Source: Vandiemenella viatica (lineage: Eukaryota; Arthropoda; Insecta; Orthoptera; Morabidae). From it: a DNA stretch of 64,000 nt. The translations under genes and the position numbers were made by a program. The DNA is taken from assembly GCA_031002005.1 (NCBI GenBank), contig JARYHS010006964.1, positions 5,146,001 to 5,210,000 of the forward strand, read 5' to 3'. Every line of letters starts with the position of its first letter. Within the stretch, counting starts at the first letter, position 1. Of the stretch, positions 13,037 through 25,086 are shown one piece after another. The notes below the pieces were generated by a model. The model worked only from the letters and a program-made list of their open reading frames with translations. It was not told where the DNA came from and searched no databases.

Positions 13037-13204
13037 ATGATGCGGACTGGCGTAACTTTATTATTAATATTCGTATGTTTATCGTCCTCGCAAGCTATAT
13101 TGAATTTACCAAGAATCATCTGTTCAATCGTGCAAGACACTGAATTTGTTGGAGGCGGATCATCAGCATTATGTTGTAGCGATGCTGCGTGGTTGGTTTT
13201 TTAG
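13037..13204 (+). CDS. Short ORF with a convincing signal peptide; possible first exon of a secreted or receptor protein
   Basis: The first ATGs in this frame are 13037 and 13040. The 55-residue product starts MMRTG. A strongly hydrophobic core follows (VTLLLIFVCLSS), ending in SQA, a plausible signal-peptidase site. The next part is polar (NLPRIICSIVQDTE) and contains several cysteines before the stop at 13202-13204. The layout suggests the start of a secreted or membrane protein exon. The N-terminus vaguely recalls insect ionotropic receptors, but the evidence is too thin for a name. I cannot identify a convincing donor site, and the frame may be broken (pseudogene). A chance hydrophobic ORF remains possible. 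Confidence 0.3.
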   Translation: MMRTGVTLLLIFVCLSSSQAILNLPRIICSIVQDTEFVGGGSSALCCSDAAWLVF

Positions 13205-15042
13205 AATCTTAATGTCTGGTGATACCCGCTGTCCGGGGCTACGCTACCTTCCCCTTCGCGCGGTTTAAACAATATTTCTCTATAAGAAACTATTTACTGT
13301 CCGTTACACTAGTTGCGTCAGTATTTATATTCACTAGATGCTGTATTAATGTATTAAACTCCCTATTGAGATTCTGTTGTCGGGGATAAGCGCACTGAAT
13401 GGAACAGCCCCAGACTAACATTCAGGCCTGGATACACGACTGAACATCACCATGGTCAAAAATGTTGACGGAACAGTTGGCAGTCAGAATAATGTAATCT
13501 GCAGTCTTCGAATTTATTATAGAGCAACCATAACCAAATATACGGAAAAGAGGAAGGATAGTAATGTTGCTAACTATACTTAAACAAATCACAGGTTGTT
13601 GTTTAATCTCAAGCGACAATGGTTGGAAATTTCCCTCTGGCTTGAGGCGTACATTTGCAAGAAAAGGCAAAATAAAAACTGAAGGATTTTTCTTCTTCCA
13701 AAATGATTCGTTTTACATGTTTAACATTCGAATTAATGTATCATTACTCTACCTTTAAATTGTGTATAACTTGAAATGACATTTCTAACATTAAACTGAA
13801 TGTCTCTAGCATCGTACCTGGAACATTCAATACATAATTGTTTCTTGAAAGGAAAAACAAAACAAAACAAAAATTGGCCACATAGATTGGTACATAGGAG
13901 AATTATTTAATATTCTCTTTGGTTATTCTCCAAACGCATTTTTCTTAATTTTCGTTATGATCTATTGTGTCACAATAAAATTATCAATAGTTAAAAATCA
14001 GGATCCGTTGTGCATAAACTTATCTGGAATGTATATGAGCAATTTCAAATCGTACTATGTAACAGGTGTACGAATTTTTCGTCTGAGATCCTGGGAAAAA
14101 AATCTTTGTGCAAATCATTTAATCCGCAAATTATAAAAGCATGAACAATAGGCTATCCCTCATAATTTTCAAAAATATTTCTTATTTCTAAACTGATATG
14201 TTTGACTGGCACAAAGAGCAATACGGGAGTCGGAAAGCGAAAGTTTGAGATGAAGTCGTCATTAAAAATCACTCACTTGACGGCTGCGGTGTCAACAACT
14301 TTAAACTTTTGAAAATGAAAAGAAATATGTAACTCAGATAAATGAAATCATATGTAATGGAATAAAATGAAGTTTTTCCAAGTTGATTTGAGATACTTTC
14401 TTTAAAATTATTCGCTTTCTGTTAATCAAGAGTCATTTGGTTCAGTTATAAAACAAAATACTGCCATCAGATACCACTCAGGGAATATTTTAGTTTTCAT
14501 TTGTTGACGTCTATGGCCTCGTGCACACATTTATTTTATACTAATTTCAATAAATTTATCCTAATTTTTTATTAAAAAGTTGCCCAGAAACTCAAAACTG
14601 TTCTCGTCAAACTGTACCAAGTGAGCTCCTCGTCATACTGAATCAGGATGTAATTTTCTTCTTGCGTCACAGAAAAAAACAATAATACAATATTTTTCTC
14701 GAATTAAATATTTAATGCAGCACTTACAGAAATTTCATCAGTTATGCACCTACTAACTGTGAATACACCAGAATTTCTTACCTCGGGATAAATGTCTATA
14801 TAGCTATTAATCTCAGAGGTTGTAACTCAAATGATATATATATAGTATTTAATATAACGTTATTTTGATGAAAGGGATCAACTTGTTCCCATACACTTAA
14901 TTTTAATAATACTGCATTGAAACAAAAGCATAATGGCACCGGATTCATATTTACGCTCACCAGCGACCCTAAACATAGGAACGATCTCTCACGTTGCCTT
15001 AGTAGGTGCGGCGGATATCCTTGAACATAAGAACAATGTTCA
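13205..15042. other. No recognisable gene
   Basis: This is AT-rich sequence without conserved protein motifs. A CCCGCTGTCCGGGGCTACGC segment at 13228-13247 is locally GC-rich and looks like the end of an unidentified repeat. Nothing else stands out. Confidence 0.45.
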
Positions 15043-15052
15043 CTTATAAATA

Positions 15053-15271
15053 TTTTTTTAACTGTTTAACGTCTCTCTAACAACGTGGTCTTTAGAGACG
15101 GGAAAGGATGGAGGGCGAGGAATGGGAAGGAATTCGGCCATGGCCTTTCGAAGGAGAAGGAAGCATCCCGGCATTCACCTGGAGTGATTTGGGGAAACCA
15201 CGGAAAACTCAAATCTGGATGCCCGGACGGGGATTCGAACCGCCGTCCTCCCGAATGCGAGGCCAGAACGG
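15053..15271 (-). mobile_element. tRNA-derived SINE, 5'-truncated, with target-site duplication
   Basis: Read on the minus strand, it starts inside the tRNA-like head. A consensus B box GGTTCGAATCC lies near 15244-15234. The SINE body follows (pieces such as CATCCAGATTTG, TTTCCCCAAATCACTCC, GGCCATGGCCGAATTCC), then ACCACGTTGTTAGAGAG and an A-rich tail. A 10-bp direct repeat CTTATAAATA flanks it (15043-15052 and 15272-15281), marking the insertion. The A-box part of the head is missing compared with the complete copy at 35414-35669. Confidence 0.88.
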
Positions 15272-15289
15272 CTTATAAATACAGCTTTA

Positions 15290-17080
15290 CAACAACGATC
15301 ATTCTACAGAAGAGTGGGCACAAAAATAAACACTAGATGGGTAAAAAAGAAACGGCAATAGCTTTACAGGAGCAGAGCCCATCTTTTCAATATACTTGCT
15401 TTGGATATGCCAATGCATTGAAGAATCTCTACTTCAAAGAACGCTTACGATAGTTACATACGTTTCGCACAATGATGTCCAAGTAACGTGCAACCGCCTC
15501 CGGGCAGCAATAAAATAATTAACCAACTGCAAACCGCTTCAAACCCAGCAAATGTGAGACAAAAATATTCACACTATAGTGAACACGGAACAAGCTACAG
15601 ATGGACATCACACGAAATGGCATACTGTGGAATATACACTACTATTCAGAACTATATCTTGATAAGCGGTTAACACAGAATAAACACACAAAAAAATTAA
15701 ACCATTCCTATACAAATTGTTTCCAAGGAGCTCATCACTCCAAATAGAGTCCGCTAATTAAGTTATGAAATGTTCTTATTATGATTAGTAATATATGCTG
15801 TGCAATGTGATGGTGTACTAGCTACAGAAAATTACGGCAAATAAAAATATTAGTACCGAATGCACACTGTTTTGTTTGGAACAGTCAATTACATATAAAA
15901 ATAAATCTCCCATACTTTTCCAAAGGCAAGCTTCTTAAAGAGAAACAATGTACCATCTTGTGCACAATTCTTTAAACTAGGGTAAAGACAGGACGCAACA
16001 GGCTGAAGAAACTCAAAGAAGAATAAGTGAAGTAATCAGTCAAGTGAGATTTATCTTTATTTACTAAAAAATGTAACACCTACCTCTTGTTTGTTTTATT
16101 TAGTTCTTGGAACAATATGACTCTCAGTGCTATAAAGCTAAAAGTATTATATGAATTCTATAATTTTAACTTATACTATTTTCATTTTAACACCAATATT
16201 CATATAGATTAAGAATTTTCGATGTGGACTTGAAATAAATATAACAGTAAGTATGATATAATCTGCTGGTTGAACAATAAGCAAAACTATCTTTATTTGC
16301 TTTCTCTGATACAACTAAAAACATTGGACTGATTTCTCACAATGTTTTATAAACAGTGTGCAACACCCTGGGAAGTAAGGCCATTGGAAAGAAGTACTGA
16401 ATAGACCTTTACAACAACAATATATGTGCTTTCCACTTAAATATAATATTTATTTCAAATAAAACAAAATAATGCTAGAAACATACGTAAAAGCCAAAAG
16501 TACACTTTTAGAACCAATCAGAATATAACACATAATGAATTGAGATTGTCTTTGTAATCTAAGATTGATGTGAATACAAAATATACTGTATATTTAAATA
16601 TGATATATTTTATAGTAAATCTTCAAGACGCTGATATTTCCCAATATTACAATGAAAATATAAAACTAGTGTGTAATTAATTAGATAATTCATCATGGGA
16701 AATTAACCCAGTTAAATTGTTGTTTAAACAAGAAATATCAGACATTTTCAGGTGTAGAGTGAGCAAATCAAGTATGTTTAGAAAAAAATCTAATATACAA
16801 CCAAAAGCATTCTGACATCATCCCTACTAAATTTAATGATTATTCAAAAATTAAATATTAGGCCAAATATCTTTCACTCACATTCAACTAAATATTCGAC
16901 ATGAGAGTCATATTTTAGACAACTTATTACCTAAAAAAATTGAATTATTTGTGCACAAAATCTAAACATAAAAAATTACTTTGTTCATACCACATTTGAA
17001 ATTTTATTTGGATGAACTATGCGGCATTTTACATCATATTTTCACACATTCAACAATTACATATAATTCAATTTACTACT
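15290..17080. other. No recognisable gene
   Basis: This is very AT-rich sequence on both strands, with no protein motif, RNA gene or clear repeat. It lies downstream of the zinc-finger gene and may include its 3' untranslated region or flank. Confidence 0.45.
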
Positions 17081-17089
17081 TATGCTTTC

Positions 17090-17720
17090 TTAGATAGTCA
17101 AATTGTTGAAAACATTTCACATATTTCTCCAAAAAGATACTAAAACAAATGAATATTCTTGTGCCTTTTAACACTCCAAGACTGAATAGAATTTTCAGAA
17201 AGCGTTACAAGCCAATAGGCTTTAGCACAAACAAGTTCACCTATGAAATTAAAGAGCCCTGAAAATAAAATTATTACAAGAAAATGGGAGTTTACTTGAA
17301 TAGATCCTCATTTGGATTTTAAGGCTCCCAGACTGTATAAAAGTTGTTCTAGACAATTCACAACAAAATGGAACTTTACTAAAATAAATCCCCTTACGCC
17401 CTTCAATATTAACCAACGGTTAAAAATATTTTCCACAAGATACACAACAAAATGGGCATTAACATAAATGAATGTTATTATATCTATTAAGACTGCTAGT
17501 CCAAAGAAAAAATTTCTACAAACTTCACTAGAAATTTGACGCTCAAGTATATGAATCCTCTTATGAGCTATAAGATTCGCAGAGAGCATAATATAATTTC
17601 CATGAACTTCACAAGAAAATCGAAGTTAAGCTAAATAAATCCTCTTCTTCCTATTAAGGTTTCTAAATTGTCAAAGATTTTCCAGCACACTTAACAAGAA
17701 AATACATATTCTTCGAAATC
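17090..17720 (-). pseudogene. Decayed C2H2 zinc-finger array downstream of the intact gene
   Basis: The minus strand keeps the ~84-bp periodicity and wording of the neighbouring finger-coding repeats, but stops, indels and lost cysteines break it. Recognisable remnants on the plus strand are AAATGAATATTCTTGTGCCT (17149-17168), TAAGGCTCCCAGACTGTATA (17320-17339), TTCACTAGAAATTTGACG (17524-17541) and CACAAGAAAATCGAAG (17609-17624). In the minus-strand frame at 17308-17589, LIAHKRIHILERQISSEVC is still readable as a finger end, linker and next finger start. I estimate seven or so former fingers. They lie beyond the present stop codon. Confidence 0.8.
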
Positions 17721-17942
17721 AGAGGTTAACAAGTGGGGGGCACGCCACATCCAAGGAGGAAGTGAATATGTTAGGGGAGAGACGCGAGGAGTGCAAGACA
17801 AGTTCACTGCCTTACAGAAAATACCCTAGTACTACACCATCACAGGTACTATTTCTGCTTAAAGTTGAAAACCTGTATTCTAACATCACTTTCCTTGTGC
17901 ATTCCATTTAACATTTCATTAGTAGCACTAAAAAGTAGGCAT

Positions 17943-19176
17943 TCACCTTTCTAATAATAAAAGTGTGGTGGAGGAGGGGAGGAGAGGAGGTTTGGGAAGT
18001 ATTCTTTTGAACCGCTGGCCTAAATGAATCCTCTCGTGCTTTCTAAGACTTCCAACCCCTGTAAAAGATTTTCCACAACGTTCACAAGAAAATTGCGGTT
18101 GATCTAAATGAATCCGCTTATGCTTTCTAAGATACCAAGACTCTGAGTAAGATTTCTTACAAACTTCACAAGAAAATCGACGTTTTTCTAAATGAATCCG
18201 TCTATGCTTTTTAAGATAGCTGTACTGTGTGAAAGATTTCCTACAAACTTCACAAGAAAATAGACGTTCGTCTAAATGAATCTGCTGATGCTTTTTAAGA
18301 TACTTGGACTTGGTAAAAGATTTTCCGCAACATTCACAAGAAAATGACTGTTCTCCTAAATGAATCCGCTTGTGCTTATTAAGATACCTGGACTCTGTGA
18401 AAGATTTCTCACAAAGTTCACAAGATAATGGCTGTTCATCTAAATGAATCTGCTGATGCTTTTTCAGATACCTGGATTGTTTGAAAGATTTTCCACAAAC
18501 TTCACAAGAAAATGGCTGTTTACATATATGAATCTGCTTGTGCTTTTTAAGATTCCTGGATTGTGTGAAGGATTTTTCACAAATATCACAAGAAAATACC
18601 CATTCACCTAAATGAATATTCTTGTGGCTTTTAAGATTCGCAGACCGTGTAAAAGATTTTTCACAAATTTCACAAGAGAATGGCCGTATGCCTGTATGTA
18701 TATTCTTGTGGCATTTAAGATGCCCAGACTGTGTGAAAGATTTTCCACAAACGTCACAAGAAAATGGCCGTTCATCTATATGAATTCGCTTGTGCCTTTG
18801 AGATAACCAGACTTTGTAAAACCATTTTCCACAAATTTCACAAAAATATGGGACTTCAGTCAAATGAATCATTTCACGTCCTCTCAGATTACTGCGATCT
18901 GTAAAAGATTTTTCACAAATATATAACAACTGATCACTTGCAGGCATTTTCTGACACCTCTTGATATAGGATGACATGGTTAGTGATTTTTCAGGTAGTT
19001 TGTTCAAAGGTGGCTGTTCATAAGACTGAATAATCTCATTGCTTTGTTTAAAGTTTAAATTCTCATTGTAACTCTTCCAGGAAAATGGTTCCACATCCAA
19101 GCAGTTTTTTAAATGTTCAGTTACAGGAAGTTGCTGCTCGTAGATAAGAATGTTGCACTGACGAACATAATAATAT
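17943..19176 (-). CDS. C2H2 zinc-finger protein, C-terminal exon with ten intact fingers
   Basis: This is probably a nuclear DNA-binding regulator. Numbering residues from the exon start, a ~80-residue finger-free lead is followed by a degenerate finger lacking its first cysteine (LLYICEKSFTDRSNLRG). Ten full C-x2-C-x12-H-x3-H fingers follow in tandem, each 28 residues (84 bp), for example FSCEVCGKSFKQSRYLKKH. Linkers are mostly not the canonical TGEKP; LDER, LGEQ and LEKR types dominate. A short proline/leucine-rich tail ends at 17943. The exon starts at 19176 because the minus strand shows a pyrimidine-rich acceptor ending TTTATTTGTAG there. The open frame beyond it has no ATG. The first base completes an AGA codon with the donor exon at 33717. 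A 3' decayed finger array lies at 17090-17720. Target and partner proteins cannot be told. Confidence 0.92.
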
Positions 19177-19559
19177 CTACAAATAAAAACGACATTTACA
19201 ATGATTTTGTGATGATAGCTTAACAAATTACAAAAAACTTACAAAAATAATAATACTGGTAATTAGCAGTTATAAGTTATTTTCATATGAATTTATTTAT
19301 TACAAAAAAGAAATAAAACTTTAATTAGCATGAACTATCGCTAACCATAGATGATATTCAGTATCAGTTTTATGAGTTACTGTTCATTATTTATATTTTA
19401 ACAATATTTGCATTTACCTTTTCAGTCAATGGTATACTTTTATTAATTCTTTAATAATTTATTAAAGTTTGGGTATATTCTAAAACTCTTTACCCCCACT
19501 GACTGCTCTTTTTCTCCATTTTGAAACATCCATTTTCACATTCTTTCTGTATTATTGCA

Positions 19560-21810
19560 AAAATATATTTCAGGCATGCTGGTAAGAAAACTGATGGAAT
19601 AAGAAATCCAAAAGGAGAAATTGTATATTATGATGAACATATTGCCAACAGATGAGGAGATTACAATGCAGTTATAAGTGATGATGAAGAACTTAATCCA
19701 TCAACGCTGGGCAGGCATATACAGTAGAAATCCAACTATCTGAACTCCAATTATCCAAACTCCAACTATCGAATTGCTTAAGAGAGACACATTAAGATGT
19801 GCGTCGAACAAGTTGAAAAGCATATCAACCACCGAAGAGGAGAAAAAGGAAAAAGAAGCCCGAGAAAAGGAAAGAGACAGGAGATGATGGGGATGACATG
19901 TCACTTGAGGAATTCAGAAACATTCATCTGAAAATTGCTGGATGTTCAGATAATAGTACTGAAGATTTAGGAGAGTAGGTGGTGTGTGATTTGTCAGACC
20001 TTGGATATAAAATTCTAAATGATGATGAACTTATTGAAAGTGTGAGAGAAGGAAGTGTTGAGGAAGAAGATTATCTTGACGTTGAAGCAGACCCAGGACC
20101 ATCAGCTAGTCAAGCATTTTCCAGCCGTGAAACTGCATTGAAGTGGATGGAGCATCAGCCCGAGTGTGACCACATGCAACTTCTCACTGTCGAGCGGATG
20201 CATGGCTTGGCTGCCCGAAAATGGATGAATACAGTCAAACAGCTTACTGTGACCAAGATGTGCAGTAAACAAATACTTTTATTTACAATACGGTATGTAC
20301 ATACTGTACTAATATACAGCACTTACAAGTGCGCTTAACATGTAAAACTGTTGCCTTTTAATTAATTAATTAAAAACTCTTTTTCTTTAAAATATTTTCT
20401 CCCATTTTCAAAATACGTACAGTAAACAATTAAAATAGACCCTTCCCGGAAAAAATCCAACTATCAAAATTTTTTACTATCCGAATGGGGTCTGGTCTGA
20501 ACTGATTCAGATAATTGGAGTTCTATGGTAGATGTGTATTAAATCAATTAGGTGACCATGATTTCAGGGATGAATTTGGTAAAGCATTAGAACTGTTGAA
20601 AGAGAGGAAAGCCTGAGGGATAGATAAAATGCCAGCTAAATGTAGAAAAGGGATCTGAGAGTAAAAAATAGGGCTCTCTGTACAGACTGATTGTGTGATT
20701 TGTGATATATACAAAGCAGGACAAATATTCAAATATTTTGAGGATGTTATAGCAGTTCCTATACCAAAGAAAGCATTTGCAAATTAATGCGAATATTTAC
20801 AACACTATGTTCAGTTCTTGATCCATCTAAAATTTACAGCAACAATACAATATTAAATTCAACTGAGTATTGACCTTCTGCTAACTGACGACAAGTTTGG
20901 TTGCAGAAAGGCAGAAGGTACAAAATAAGCAATAATGACTATTAGAGTCTTAATTGACAAGTGCATAAGGAAAGACAAATATTTCAATATGGACTTTATA
21001 AAGCTTTAGAGACTTTTGACAATAATATCAATAATAATTGAAATAATATCAATACAATAAAAAAACAAGAATTTTCATTCACAGCCAAAACATAGATATA
21101 TTGAGATTTGCAGATGATATTGCAGCTGTCTATGAAAATAAAAGTGGTTTGACTCAAAACTTTGCTAAAAAGGAAGAGATGCTTCCTGAGAATTGTAATT
21201 TGAAAATAAACAAGAAAAAGACTAAATCAAATACAGCTAAAACTAAACAAATAATTAACTCAGAAAGTTAAAGATTTAATATACCTCAATAGTATGATCA
21301 CAGAAAAGAAATGCTGTCTAGAATCAACAAAACTAACCATTCGTTTTATAAACAAAATAAACTTTTCATTTCTAACAACATCAGTACATAAATGAATAAG
21401 AATCTTCCAAAAACATGTTTGGGTGTGTAGCCCTATATGGAAGTGAATCACGGTCCGTGAACAGGAATTGACCACAAGCATTTGAGGTATGGTGTTACAG
21501 ACGAATACTGAAGCTAGATGGATTATGTCACTAATTTGGAAGAGTTTTCAAGAAAACAAGTTTCTAGAAGGAATTATGGAAAAGAAAATACGGAAAAGAA
21601 GATACACAATGGTCTTCTTAAGGTGATTTTTAATGAGAGATAGAAGGAAAAACCACCTAGGAAGAGGATAGTTAAACTGGAGGAAGAAAATAATGAATGA
21701 CATAAAAATATAATAGCTACACAAAATTAAAAAGGCTAAGGAGAACTCGCAGAAACTAACCCTTGGATTCTTAACTAAAAGAGGAAGAACTGCAACAAAT
21801 CACAACAATT
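19560..21810 (+). pseudogene. Decayed LINE (family C), interrupted by a Tigger element
   Basis: Fragments read in order as the same LINE family seen on the minus strand at 38885-40800. Before the insertion, IRNPKGEIVYYDEHIANR lies near 19600-19650. After it come FRDEFGKALELLKERKA (about 20561-20612), DDKFGCRKAEGTK near 20888-20927, ILRFADDIA near 21098-21124 and NLKINKKKTKS near 21200-21230. The last part corresponds to the C-terminal 'RRMLKI..RRRYIGH' region in broken frames near 21500-21700. Stops and indels throughout show it is dead. Most of it is repeated after the gap (25574-26850). Confidence 0.8.
19722..20528 (+). mobile_element. Internally deleted Tigger/pogo DNA transposon
   Basis: The left end CAGTAGAAATCCAACTATC (19722) and the reverse complement of the right end (CCATAGAACTCCAATTATC, from 20528) form inverted terminal repeats of the Tigger type. 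They contain repeated CCAACTATC/CGAA-like units, and TA flanks both ends (19720-19721 and 20529-20530). Between them one frame (19979-20338) encodes an acidic stretch and the segment TALKWMEHQPECDHMQLLTV. That segment resembles the C-terminal end of Tigger/pogo transposases. The catalytic DDE core is absent, so the 807-bp copy is non-autonomous. It sits inside the LINE at 19560-21810. Confidence 0.85.
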
Positions 21811-23709
21811 GGCCCTTGTATCTGTCTTATTCTGTTGCTAATGAAGGATTGTATGTTCAATAATTATATTGCTTTCATGTGTGCATGTGTTATTCATGTC
21901 CATTTGGTGTATCAACCCCATTATAGCCATCACTTCCTACAAATAAGAAAATATTATCATTTACTCACAGCTTTTCAAGCCAATTTCAACAGAAAAATTC
22001 AGATTGCTCTGCATAGGCTGCACCAATTTTAGTTTAATATCAATAGCATTGTACGAATATTATTTTGCCACATCAGTACTGATATTACAAAGAAATTTCA
22101 TTCCTTCCTTGCCATCTCTCAAATGTTCTACTGAAACTTTTCTCATGTCTCCCTCAAAGAGTCATAACTGACTGCTTTTAAATAATATGCCAAGATTTAA
22201 CAGTTTATGCCTTTTACTATGATTCCATGCCCACTAGAGATTGAATGCAATTCCTTTATTCTATACTCTTATAACATAATAAACTGGCACTTCTTGGCAT
22301 TTTCCTTAATGTCATGCTGATAAACCCACCAATACATCAACTGTAGCTTCTCCCACCGTCCCACCCAAATAAGAACATGATTACTAATATTGCACGTAAA
22401 ACAATGACAAAATATGTTTGAGTAATGATCATGTAACAGACATGACTTTGGAGTAAATCATCAAAGGGCAGTTGAAAATGGTGAGTAATAATAGCTAAAC
22501 AGAGAGGAATTCATCTCAACCAATATTTTAAACCAGTAACCACTAAAATTATATGTGGTCAAATAATAGAAGACTAACCTATAACACAAAGAATGCCTTC
22601 TATGTGGAACCTTGATTCACTTTAAAGATAAGTAAATCAATATAAAGGTATTACATTGACAAGTAAGAAAAATATTAAGATGGCTCAACCAGAAATTCGA
22701 AGATAGCTAACAAAAAAAAAAGTAAAAAAAAAAACAACAAAGATTAATGATTTTCATAATACTAGCTGGAAAACCAAAATATGCATATATACCAATAAGT
22801 TTAAATTAATATCTTAGTACCAGTAACAGCTATACTGAACTTTATTATCCAAATAGTAACTTAGATCTAAAAATAAAATTTTACTTAAGAGCCACAAATC
22901 ACTTATCCCTGTCCTATTACCCCAACCCTTATAATACCACATTAAAAATGTTATGAAAATAATATGCATTAGAATAACAAATACAGAATTACAAATAAAA
23001 TTTGATATAAATGAAATAATTGCTGTTTAAACACAATATGAGGAAATTCTGTCATTGACTTTAATTTTTATTGATTAAATACTATCAAAACATAAGATTT
23101 TCTATACATCCTACAACTGTCAACATTTTATTTTCAGCTCTTTTAGAGTCCATTGATTATCTCATGGTAAAATACTGTTTAACTAAATGTCCATAGCCTT
23201 ACTCAAACTAAGCCTCTTAAAACTTAAGAAATCTTTCAACATCACTGTTGTGATTGCAACAAGTTCTGCATACATCTGGGCCAATTTCCTCAATATCAAT
23301 ATCTAAAAATTGAATTCAATCAACTATACTAAGAACCACATACTAAAAGAGTAAACAGAAGTGTAAAAAATTGATTCTTCAACTGACTCTAGCAGCGGAA
23401 GCCTACGATTACGTGTAAAATATTTCCTGTGAACAGTAATTACAGTAATTGGGAACTATTAAATATGAAGTTTTCAAAAGAATTTTTTCCATTTTTTAAA
23501 ATTAATTTAATGGAAAAAAATCGTTTAACGGTACACAAGATCATTTAGTGCTTCTCCAGGAGTTACTGTTAAGTAATACTATCATTTAATTGTATTTGTT
23601 TGTTAACAATAAATAAAAATGGAAGTTATCTCCCTGTTGCATAACACTAAATTTTCCTGAGTTAAAAGCTGGATTCACTCAGCTAGTAAACTGAGAAAGT
23701 ATTATTTAA
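21811..23709. other. Intronic-type sequence without recognisable gene
   Basis: This is AT-rich sequence between the LINE end and the Helitron 5' end. The only open frames are short (21835-22032) and resemble nothing known. It is repeated at 26851-28766. Confidence 0.5.
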
Positions 23710-24086
23710 TCTATATCTATAAAACGAAAATCGGAAATATTGGTCGTATAAAAACTCTGAATCTATGCAGCAGATTTCGATGGGGTTTTCACCGTTTTAA
23801 AGCTTAGAAGCTTAATTCACTTGTCTGGCATGTATTATGTTCAACATCAAATAATGTAGCAGCATTAAATGAAATTCTGAAGGTATGGTGAGGAATTCCA
23901 CAGGAGGAATGACTAGATGCTGCATACGTCGCACTAAACACACAACTACAATATAATATCTCTGACCATAGCCGTTGATGAACAATTTACAATAATAACC
24001 ATTTTTTCATACACCAAACTGAACAAAACTTGAAATATTATTTCCTTTAATACGGGGTGTTAGTTTTTAAAAGCTTGATGGCCGTA
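23710..24086 (+). mobile_element. Helitron 5' end, copy 1 (cut by gap)
   Basis: TCTATATCTATAAAACG, preceded by A, is the same 5' terminus as at 28767. The piece is cut off by the N run. It is probably the same locus as copy 2. Confidence 0.75.
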
Positions 24087-25086
24087 NNNNNNNNNNNNNN
24101 NNNNNNNNNNNNNNNNNNNNNNNNNNNNNNNNNNNNNNNNNNNNNNNNNNNNNNNNNNNNNNNNNNNNNNNNNNNNNNNNNNNNNNNNNNNNNNNNNNNN
24201 NNNNNNNNNNNNNNNNNNNNNNNNNNNNNNNNNNNNNNNNNNNNNNNNNNNNNNNNNNNNNNNNNNNNNNNNNNNNNNNNNNNNNNNNNNNNNNNNNNNN
24301 NNNNNNNNNNNNNNNNNNNNNNNNNNNNNNNNNNNNNNNNNNNNNNNNNNNNNNNNNNNNNNNNNNNNNNNNNNNNNNNNNNNNNNNNNNNNNNNNNNNN
24401 NNNNNNNNNNNNNNNNNNNNNNNNNNNNNNNNNNNNNNNNNNNNNNNNNNNNNNNNNNNNNNNNNNNNNNNNNNNNNNNNNNNNNNNNNNNNNNNNNNNN
24501 NNNNNNNNNNNNNNNNNNNNNNNNNNNNNNNNNNNNNNNNNNNNNNNNNNNNNNNNNNNNNNNNNNNNNNNNNNNNNNNNNNNNNNNNNNNNNNNNNNNN
24601 NNNNNNNNNNNNNNNNNNNNNNNNNNNNNNNNNNNNNNNNNNNNNNNNNNNNNNNNNNNNNNNNNNNNNNNNNNNNNNNNNNNNNNNNNNNNNNNNNNNN
24701 NNNNNNNNNNNNNNNNNNNNNNNNNNNNNNNNNNNNNNNNNNNNNNNNNNNNNNNNNNNNNNNNNNNNNNNNNNNNNNNNNNNNNNNNNNNNNNNNNNNN
24801 NNNNNNNNNNNNNNNNNNNNNNNNNNNNNNNNNNNNNNNNNNNNNNNNNNNNNNNNNNNNNNNNNNNNNNNNNNNNNNNNNNNNNNNNNNNNNNNNNNNN
24901 NNNNNNNNNNNNNNNNNNNNNNNNNNNNNNNNNNNNNNNNNNNNNNNNNNNNNNNNNNNNNNNNNNNNNNNNNNNNNNNNNNNNNNNNNNNNNNNNNNNN
25001 NNNNNNNNNNNNNNNNNNNNNNNNNNNNNNNNNNNNNNNNNNNNNNNNNNNNNNNNNNNNNNNNNNNNNNNNNNNNNNNNNNNNNN
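24087..25086. other. Scaffold gap, exactly 1000 N
   Basis: The round length indicates a placeholder rather than an estimated size. Both flanks carry the same 4 kb, so the true gap may be zero or negative. Confidence 0.99.

Larger units (their letters stand above)
20047..24086 (+). repeat. Duplicated ~4 kb segment, copy 1 (ends exactly at gap)
   Basis: The segment matches 25087-29147 almost base for base along its whole length. Copy 1 ends at the last base before the N run (GGCCGTA), and copy 2 begins at the first base after it (AGAAGGAAG). Most differences are single-base indels, usually with the base missing in copy 1 (4040 versus 4061 bp). An exact fit to both gap edges suggests two overlapping contig ends that were not merged. 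Confidence 0.95.

Noticed and set aside
17308..17589. 93-codon ORF as a separate small protein
   Set aside because: It is a chance-open frame through the decayed finger array.
18612..18806. Plus-strand ORF inside the zinc-finger exon
   Set aside because: It is the antisense shadow of the finger repeats.
18010..18880. CRISPR-like or satellite array
   Set aside because: The 84-bp periodicity is the 28-residue zinc-finger unit in an open frame, not spacers and repeats.
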